Positions 59,170 through 64,000 of a stretch of DNA of 64,000 nt are shown piece after piece. The notes under the pieces were generated by a model. The model saw only the letters and a list, made by a program, of their open reading frames with translations. It searched no databases and was not told the DNA's origin. A program made the position numbers and the translations under genes. Numbering within the stretch: the first letter of the stretch is position 1; each line of letters starts with the position of its first letter. Origin of the DNA: Mangrovimicrobium sp033283265 (GTDB taxonomy: Bacteria > Pseudomonadota > Gammaproteobacteria > Pseudomonadales > Halieaceae); the NCBI GenBank assembly GCA_033283265.1, contig JAWMQN010000001.1, forward strand, positions 1,178,001-1,242,000, in the 5' to 3' direction.

Positions 59170-60018
59170 TCACCCCACCATTGCACCCAGAACCATGGGT
59201 CCATAAGGCGTTGCAGGCAAATCAAACTCCTCCGGATACTCAATATCAGTAAGGTAGAGACCATCCGGTGGCGCGGTATCAGCAGCTACCGTCCGGTCTC
59301 TCCCCTCCAGCAACTGCGCAATCCAGCCCGTCGGCTGACGCCCACTACCCACCGCCATCAGCGAACCGGCGATATTGCGCACCATGTGATGCAGGAAGGC
59401 ATTGGCGCGGATCTCGATTATGACGATATCACCCCGTCGCTGCACCGAGACCTCCTGCACATTGCGCATCGGTGTCGTCGATTGGCAGGTCGCCGCGCGA
59501 AAGGCGGAAAAGTCGCGCTCACCGAGCAGCGCCTGGGCGGCGGCGTGCATCTTTGCCGCGTCCAGCGGGTAGCGGTGCCAGGTCACCAGGCCAGTCAGCA
59601 GCGCCGGTCGCACCGGGGTACTGGCGATGAGGTAGCGATAGCGGCGCGAGATTGCACAGAAGCGCGCGTGGAATTCTTCCGGCACCTGCTGTGCCCAGTG
59701 CAGGCGCACCTCCGGAGGCAGGCTCGCGTTGGCGCCCATCACCCAGGATTTGGGCGAGCGCGGGGCGGGAGCGTCGAAGTGAACGATTTGCGCGTGACCG
59801 TGCACCCCGGTGTCCGTGCGCCCGGCGCAGTGCACGCGGACGGGTGCGGCCGCAACGGCAGAAAGCGCTGTTTCCAGCGCTTTCTGTACAGTCGGGACCT
59901 CGGGGTCGGGTTGAATCTGCCAGCCGTTGAAGCGGGAGCCGTTGTACTCGACACGGCAGGCCACCCTGCTTCCGGCGGCAAGCGGCTCAGGGGAGAGCCG
60001 CAGGAAGGGCTCAGCCAA
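59170..60018 (-). CDS. truA: tRNA pseudouridine(38-40) synthase TruA
   Basis: About 282 residues. The catalytic Asp is in CAGRTDTGVHGHAQIVHFD; YNGSRFNGWQIQP at the start and FLHHMVRNIAGSLMAVG near the end are family signatures. The enzyme modifies uridines 38-40 in the anticodon arm. The start is uncertain: TTG at 60018 overlaps the fimV stop, and GTG at 59964 (VACRVEYNG) has a possible GGAAGCAGG site; the shorter form covers all conserved sequence. Confidence 0.95.
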   Translation of the reverse strand: MAEPFLRLSPEPLAAGSRVACRVEYNGSRFNGWQIQPDPEVPTVQKALETALSAVAAAPVRVHCAGRTDTGVHGHAQIVHFDAPAPRSPKSWVMGANASLPPEVRLHWAQQVPEEFHARFCAISRRYRYLIASTPVRPALLTGLVTWHRYPLDAAKMHAAAQALLGERDFSAFRAATCQSTTPMRNVQEVSVQRRGDIVIIEIRANAFLHHMVRNIAGSLMAVGSGRQPTGWIAQLLEGRDRTVAADTAPPDGLYLTDIEYPEEFDLPATPYGPMVLGAMVG

Positions 60019-62218
60019 GGCGGTCCAGCAAGGCCTCCGCTTCGGCCCGGTACTCGTTGCCGCCCTCGGCCACGACTTCCTCGAGGATTTGTCGCGCGCC
60101 GTCCTCGTCACCCATATCCATGTAGGCGCGGGCCAGGTCGAGCTTGGTGGACATACCGTTGGCGTCGGCGGCGATCACCAGGTCCTCGTCGTCATCCTCG
60201 TCCTCACCCAGCGGGCTGGTAGCGAAATCAGCGGAGAGGTCGAGGTCGTCGTCGAGGTCATCGCCGGGGCCACCGAGACCGCCTTCGATCTCGAGTCCGG
60301 CGAAATCGGCTTCGAGCTCACCACCCACGTCCTCGGCCAGGCCGGCGGGCGGCTGGGACTGGGCCTCGCTTTCACCGAGCAGCTCGCGGGCCCGGCTCAC
60401 TGCGGCGCTGTCACCCAGCGCTTCCAGTTCGTAGAGCTGTTCACGGGCCGCGGGGCGGTTACCCAGGTGAATCTCCGCCTCGATCAGTTTCAGGCGGTAA
60501 TTGACATTGTCGGGCTCGTTCTGCATCGCATTGCGCAGCAGTTCACGGGCCTGGGGATAACGTCCGTAGGCGATATAGATATCGGCCTCGGCCAGCGCGT
60601 CACTGGAGTCGACGTCCGCCGCGTAGGCGTCGTTCTTGCGCTCGCCGTAACCACTGCTGGCGCTCAGCGGCAGCTCCGCTTCCGGCTCCGCCTCGGGGAC
60701 AGGCGCCGGTTTCTGTTCTTTCAATGCGACATTCTCGAACGCATCGGCGGTGGCCTTGCGCGGGGCGGCTTCCTGCGCCTCCTCCGGTTCCGAGCCGCGA
60801 CGGCGCATGAACAGGAAGGCGAGAACGGCCAGCACCAGCGCACCGAGGCCGTACAGCGCGTAGCTCAGCCAACCGGATTCTTCGGGGGGCGGCGCGGGGC
60901 GCGATACAGGCTTGGGCTGCGGCGCGGGCGCGGCCACTTCCGGCTCGGCGACCTCTTCTTCAACTACCGCAGATTCGGGCTCCAGGTCGGCGGCGAGGCT
61001 GCCCTCGCCTTCGCCGGAATCCATGCTGTCGATACTCTCGCCAGCATCGACGGCAGCGCTGTCCATATCGGCGTATTCGTCAGCGGCCAGAACAGCCTCT
61101 TCAGCCGCCTCACCGGACTGGGCCGCTTCCAGGGCGGCCTGCAATTCGGCGATCTGCTCGTCTTTCAGGCTCAGCAGGCGCTGCAGGTCTTCCACCTGGC
61201 CGGCGAGCTCCGCGTCGCCGCCGCCACTGCCGCCAGCACCCCCGGCGACCTCGGCACTGCCACCGGCGGCTACCGCTGCTGCAGCGCCGGATTCACCCGG
61301 CAGTGGTTCGACTTCAGGATCGGCGGAGATGCGCAGGGAGGGACCACTGCCGGGCGTGCTCGCGCGTCCGGCGCGCCAGTCGGCGTTCTGCTGCTTGACC
61401 TCGGCCAGGGCGGATTGCAGGTCCTGGGAGCTGATGTCTCCCTCCTGCGGCATGTAGATGATGAACCCGGCCTTGATCCGGTTGATGTTGCCATCGATGA
61501 AGGCATCGGGGTTCAGGCGCTGGATATCCAGCATGGTCTGGTGCACGGTGGCTCCGGCGGGTTTGCCCTTCGAGGCGATCTCCCACAGGGTATCGTCGCG
61601 GGAGATCATGTAGCGGCTGCCAGGAGTCGGGGCGGCGGCGGTGTCGGCGTTGAAACCACGCTGGGGCATTTCCCCCGGCGCGAGATCGGACTGGCGGACA
61701 TCGACGCGGGTGCCGCTACTCGCCGCTGCCCCCTCCGGCTTTTTTGCTTCACTCTCCGGGGCAGGAATACCTTCCACCTCTTCTACCCGCTGGCTCGCGG
61801 ATACGGTGGTGGTACCGGACTCGAACAGCGGCGGATCGAGCAGCACGGTGTATTCGCGCAGCAGGCGGCCGCTGGGCCAGCGCGCTTCAATAATAAAATC
61901 CAGGTAGGGTTCGAGAACCGGGTCTTCGGACTTCAGGGTAATCGTGCCGCGCCCGGAGGCGTCGACTTTCACGTCAAACTGGATACTGGTGAGAAAATAG
62001 GCGCGATCGACACCGAGACGCTCGAAGTCCTCACGCGATGCCAGCCGCACCCGGATCTCGTCCTGGTGCAGGCCGTCCGTGTTCAGCAGTTCGACGCTGG
62101 CCTCGAGTGGCTCGTTGAGAAAGGAGTCGAGTTCGATGTCGCCCAGCCCTAGCGCGAGCGTGGAGCTGGCGTGAAGACAGCCTAGTGAGAACGCAACGGC
62201 GGTAAGTTTACGAGCCAT
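60011..62218 (-). CDS. fimV: FimV/HubP-type polar organiser protein
   Basis: A 735-residue protein. The signal peptide and FimV N-terminal domain (LGDIELDSFLNEPLEASVELLNTDGLHQDEIRVRLAS) are followed by a LysM peptidoglycan-binding motif (YMISRDDTLWEIASKGKPAG...QTMLDIQRLNPDAFIDGNINRIKAGFIIYMP), a long acidic linker, one membrane helix (about 455-475) and a cytoplasmic acidic region with TPR-like pieces ending in the FimV C-terminal motif (STKLDLARAYMDMGDEDGARQILEEVVAEG). FimV/HubP places polar flagella, pili and chemotaxis proteins, which suits a flagellated cell. ATG at 62218; a TTG is 6 bp upstream. Confidence 0.95.
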   Translation of the reverse strand: MARKLTAVAFSLGCLHASSTLALGLGDIELDSFLNEPLEASVELLNTDGLHQDEIRVRLASREDFERLGVDRAYFLTSIQFDVKVDASGRGTITLKSEDPVLEPYLDFIIEARWPSGRLLREYTVLLDPPLFESGTTTVSASQRVEEVEGIPAPESEAKKPEGAAASSGTRVDVRQSDLAPGEMPQRGFNADTAAAPTPGSRYMISRDDTLWEIASKGKPAGATVHQTMLDIQRLNPDAFIDGNINRIKAGFIIYMPQEGDISSQDLQSALAEVKQQNADWRAGRASTPGSGPSLRISADPEVEPLPGESGAAAAVAAGGSAEVAGGAGGSGGGDAELAGQVEDLQRLLSLKDEQIAELQAALEAAQSGEAAEEAVLAADEYADMDSAAVDAGESIDSMDSGEGEGSLAADLEPESAVVEEEVAEPEVAAPAPQPKPVSRPAPPPEESGWLSYALYGLGALVLAVLAFLFMRRRGSEPEEAQEAAPRKATADAFENVALKEQKPAPVPEAEPEAELPLSASSGYGERKNDAYAADVDSSDALAEADIYIAYGRYPQARELLRNAMQNEPDNVNYRLKLIEAEIHLGNRPAAREQLYELEALGDSAAVSRARELLGESEAQSQPPAGLAEDVGGELEADFAGLEIEGGLGGPGDDLDDDLDLSADFATSPLGEDEDDDEDLVIAADANGMSTKLDLARAYMDMGDEDGARQILEEVVAEGGNEYRAEAEALLDRLG

Positions 62219-62522
62219 ACCCAAGCCTTGTTATCTATCCTGCATTTCCCCTACCGACCCCCCTAATTGGCCCGGCACCATACAGAATCCACCGACTCAG
62301 GCAGGCTCATTTTTTGCCCCTATGAGCTCCCACAGATTGCGTCCAAGACCCTTTAAAAACGTCTCTTCCGCGCCCCTGGCGGACCTGTTTACCGCTCAAG
62401 TATCTGTGATGCCGATACGTTAATCAAGGCAACAACTGGCGTTATCTCCACATATTTCGAGATAGTTTTCAGTTGCTGCCTGGGTCGCCACAACCCGGTC
62501 GCCGGGTTGCCGGCGCGCTGAT
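62219..62522 (-). other. asd-fimV intergenic region with hairpin
   Basis: A 304-bp gap. The stem-loop CAACCCGG-TCG-CCGGGTTG (62491-62509) lies 14 bp after the asd stop and may terminate or stabilise the asd transcript; it has no T-run. The rest, more AT-rich than the genes, should contain the fimV promoter, but I could not define it. Confidence 0.5.
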
Positions 62523-63545
62523 TCAGAGATAATTCTCGATCAGCGCTTCAGCGATCTGGACGCTGTTCAGGGCCGCACCCTTGCGCACGTTATCGGAGAC
62601 TACCCACAGGTCCAGTCCGCGGGGATGGGAGATATCCTCGCGCACCCGGCCGACAAACACCGGGTCCTGGCCGGCGCCCTCGGTGACCGGCGTGGGATAA
62701 CCGCCCGCCTCGCGCTCGTCGAGCAGGGTCACGCCGGGAGCGCTGGCAAGCAGTTCGCGCGCTTTCTCGAGGGTGATTTTTTCGCGGGTCTCGATGTGCA
62801 CCGCCTCGGAGTGGCCGAAGAACACCGGGATGCGCACGCAGGTCGGGTTCACCTGGATGCTCTCGTCGCCGAAAATCTTCTGGGTCTCCCAGACCATTTT
62901 CATTTCTTCCCGGGTGTAGCCGTTCTCCTGGAAGGTATCGATGTGCGGCAGCGCGTTGAAGGCGATCTGCTTGGGATACACCTCACACTCGATCGACTGC
63001 CCGTTGAGCAGTCGCGCGGTCTGCCCGGCCAGTTCCTCGATCGCCTCCTTGCCGGTGCCGGATACCGCCTGGTAGGTGCAGACGTTGATCCGCTCGATAC
63101 CGACGGCGTCATAGATCGGTTTCAGCGCGACCAGCATCTGGATGGTCGAGCAGTTGGGGTTGGCGATGATATTGCGGGTCTTGTAACCCTCCAGCGCGTG
63201 CAGGTTGACCTCGGGCACGATCAGGGGGATGTCCTCGTCGCGGCGGAAATGCGAGGTGTTGTCGATCACCACGCAGCCCGCGGCGGCGGCCTTCGGCGCA
63301 AATTCCGCGGAAATATCGCCGCCGGCCGAAAACAGGCCGATCTGCACCTGGCTGAAATCGAACTCGGCGAGGTCGCCGATGGTGATCGACTTGCCCTTGA
63401 ACTTGACCGTCTTGCCCGCCGAGCGGCTGGAAGCCAGCGGGTACAGGTTGCGCACCGGGAAGTCCCGCTGCTCGAGAATTTCCATCATCACTTCGCCCAC
63501 CGCTCCGGTGGCGCCGACAACCGCTACGTCGTATTGCTTGCTCAT
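62523..63545 (-). CDS. asd: Aspartate-semialdehyde dehydrogenase
   Basis: A 340-residue enzyme reducing aspartyl phosphate to the semialdehyde, a branch point for lysine, diaminopimelate, methionine and threonine. It begins YDVAVVGATGAVGEVMMEIL (NADP site). The active-site Cys is in IIANPNCSTIQM; the substrate-binding ALPHIDTFQENGYTREEMKMVWET is typical of the Gram-positive/Pseudomonas Asd2-like branch. It lies between leuB and fimV, as in pseudomonads. Confidence 0.97.
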   Translation of the reverse strand: MSKQYDVAVVGATGAVGEVMMEILEQRDFPVRNLYPLASSRSAGKTVKFKGKSITIGDLAEFDFSQVQIGLFSAGGDISAEFAPKAAAAGCVVIDNTSHFRRDEDIPLIVPEVNLHALEGYKTRNIIANPNCSTIQMLVALKPIYDAVGIERINVCTYQAVSGTGKEAIEELAGQTARLLNGQSIECEVYPKQIAFNALPHIDTFQENGYTREEMKMVWETQKIFGDESIQVNPTCVRIPVFFGHSEAVHIETREKITLEKARELLASAPGVTLLDEREAGGYPTPVTEGAGQDPVFVGRVREDISHPRGLDLWVVSDNVRKGAALNSVQIAEALIENYL

Positions 63546-63603
63546 TTGTCTTCCTCCTGCTTTCTACAATTTGGAAACCGGTATGAATGTCTGCGGCCGG
63601 GAA

Positions 63604-64000
63604 TCAGGCCTGCAGCGCCGCCAGCACCGCCTCGCCCATGGCGCGGGTGCCGACCAGTTGCATACCCTCACTGTTGATATCGCCGGTGCGCAGGCCGTCG
63701 TCCAGCACCTTGCTCACCGCGATTTCAATCGCCTCCGCCGCTGCCGGCGCCGCCAGGGTGTAGCGCAGCATCATGGCGACGGAGAGTATGGTGGCCAGCG
63801 GGTTGGCCTTGTCCTGGCCGGCGATATCCGGCGCACTGCCGTGGCAGGGCTCGTACATGCCGCGACCGTCCTTGTCCAGGGACGCCGAGGGCAGCATGCC
63901 GATGGAGCCGGTCAGCATGGCCGCCGCATCGGAGAGGATGTCACCGAACATGTTGCCGGTGACGATCACATCGAACTGCTTGGGCCGCAGCACCAGCTGC
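63604..64000 (-). CDS. leuB: 3-isopropylmalate dehydrogenase, C-terminal part
   Basis: The 3' end of leuB enters from the right edge; about 131 residues are visible. FDVIVTGNMFGDILSDAAAMLTGSIGMLPSASL and MYEPCHGSAPDIAGQDKANPLATILSVAMMLRY are near-consensus for LeuB, which oxidises 3-isopropylmalate in leucine synthesis. The stop is 58 bp upstream of asd. Confidence 0.97.
   Translation of the reverse strand, partial: QLVLRPKQFDVIVTGNMFGDILSDAAAMLTGSIGMLPSASLDKDGRGMYEPCHGSAPDIAGQDKANPLATILSVAMMLRYTLAAPAAAEAIEIAVSKVLDDGLRTGDINSEGMQLVGTRAMGEAVLAALQA

Noticed and set aside
59927..62152. A 741-codon open frame on the plus strand opposite fimV
   Set aside because: Antisense shadow; Gly/Arg/Leu-rich with no domain, while fimV is well supported.

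Overview
The window comes from the chromosome of a high-GC gammaproteobacterium, probably a marine one. The right half carries leuB-asd-fimV-truA-trpF-trpB-trpA-accD-folC-SPOR-cvpA-purF-metZ, an order familiar from Pseudomonas and the Cellvibrionales/Halieaceae. A TonB-dependent receptor with a P450 and amidohydrolase, many c-di-GMP proteins and a TolB/TPR membrane protein also fit that group. The family assignment is inference; no 16S rRNA is present.

Positions 1-19217 (minus strand) hold 23 tightly packed flagellar genes reading fliQ-fliR-flhB-flhA-flgF-flgG-flgA-flgH-flgI-flgB-flgC-fliE-fliF-(fliG-like)-fliH-fliI-fliJ-(fliK-like)-flgD-flgE-(fliM-like)-fliN-fliO, with fliO running off the left edge. 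Many neighbours overlap by a few bases, so this looks like one operon. Several parts are unusual: a half-length FliG-like protein, a FliM-like protein without the usual N-terminus, a 697-residue FlgE with internal duplications, a short FlgD, an FlgH without a lipobox, and NPTR instead of NPTH in FlhB. No filament, chemotaxis or stator genes are in the window.

Positions 19218-22838 hold a TPR gene, tRNA-Met(CAT), and then a visibly AT-richer stretch with a GT-C-like membrane protein and a truncated ECF sigma-factor remnant, which looks like a small island beside the tRNA. Positions 22839-34826 are a mixed accessory region: a PAS/GAF/GGDEF/EAL protein, a TolB-like/TPR protein, a frameshifted cNMP-binding/GGDEF pseudogene, a PKD surface protein with a C-terminal sorting signal, a PhoD phosphatase, a DacB-type peptidase and a small membrane protein.

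Positions 34844-41872 form a catabolic or uptake cluster organised around a divergent promoter. An amidohydrolase and a cytochrome P450 lie to the left; an NTF2-like protein, a TonB-dependent receptor and a TetR regulator lie to the right. Both promoters are TTGACA-N17-TANNTT type, and each is followed directly by a CTGAGC-N4-GCTCAG palindrome, so one regulator probably controls both arms.

Positions 41895-49398 hold a DUF4382 lipoprotein, a GNAT acetyltransferase, rmuC, and a TgpA/DUF58/MoxR operon. Between MoxR and metZ are two long palindromic elements in opposite orientation. They share a 58-nt core with compensatory changes, while each has its own, different, self-complementary outer arms. 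I consider this the most unusual non-coding structure in the window. From 49976 to the right edge is the conserved biosynthetic block.
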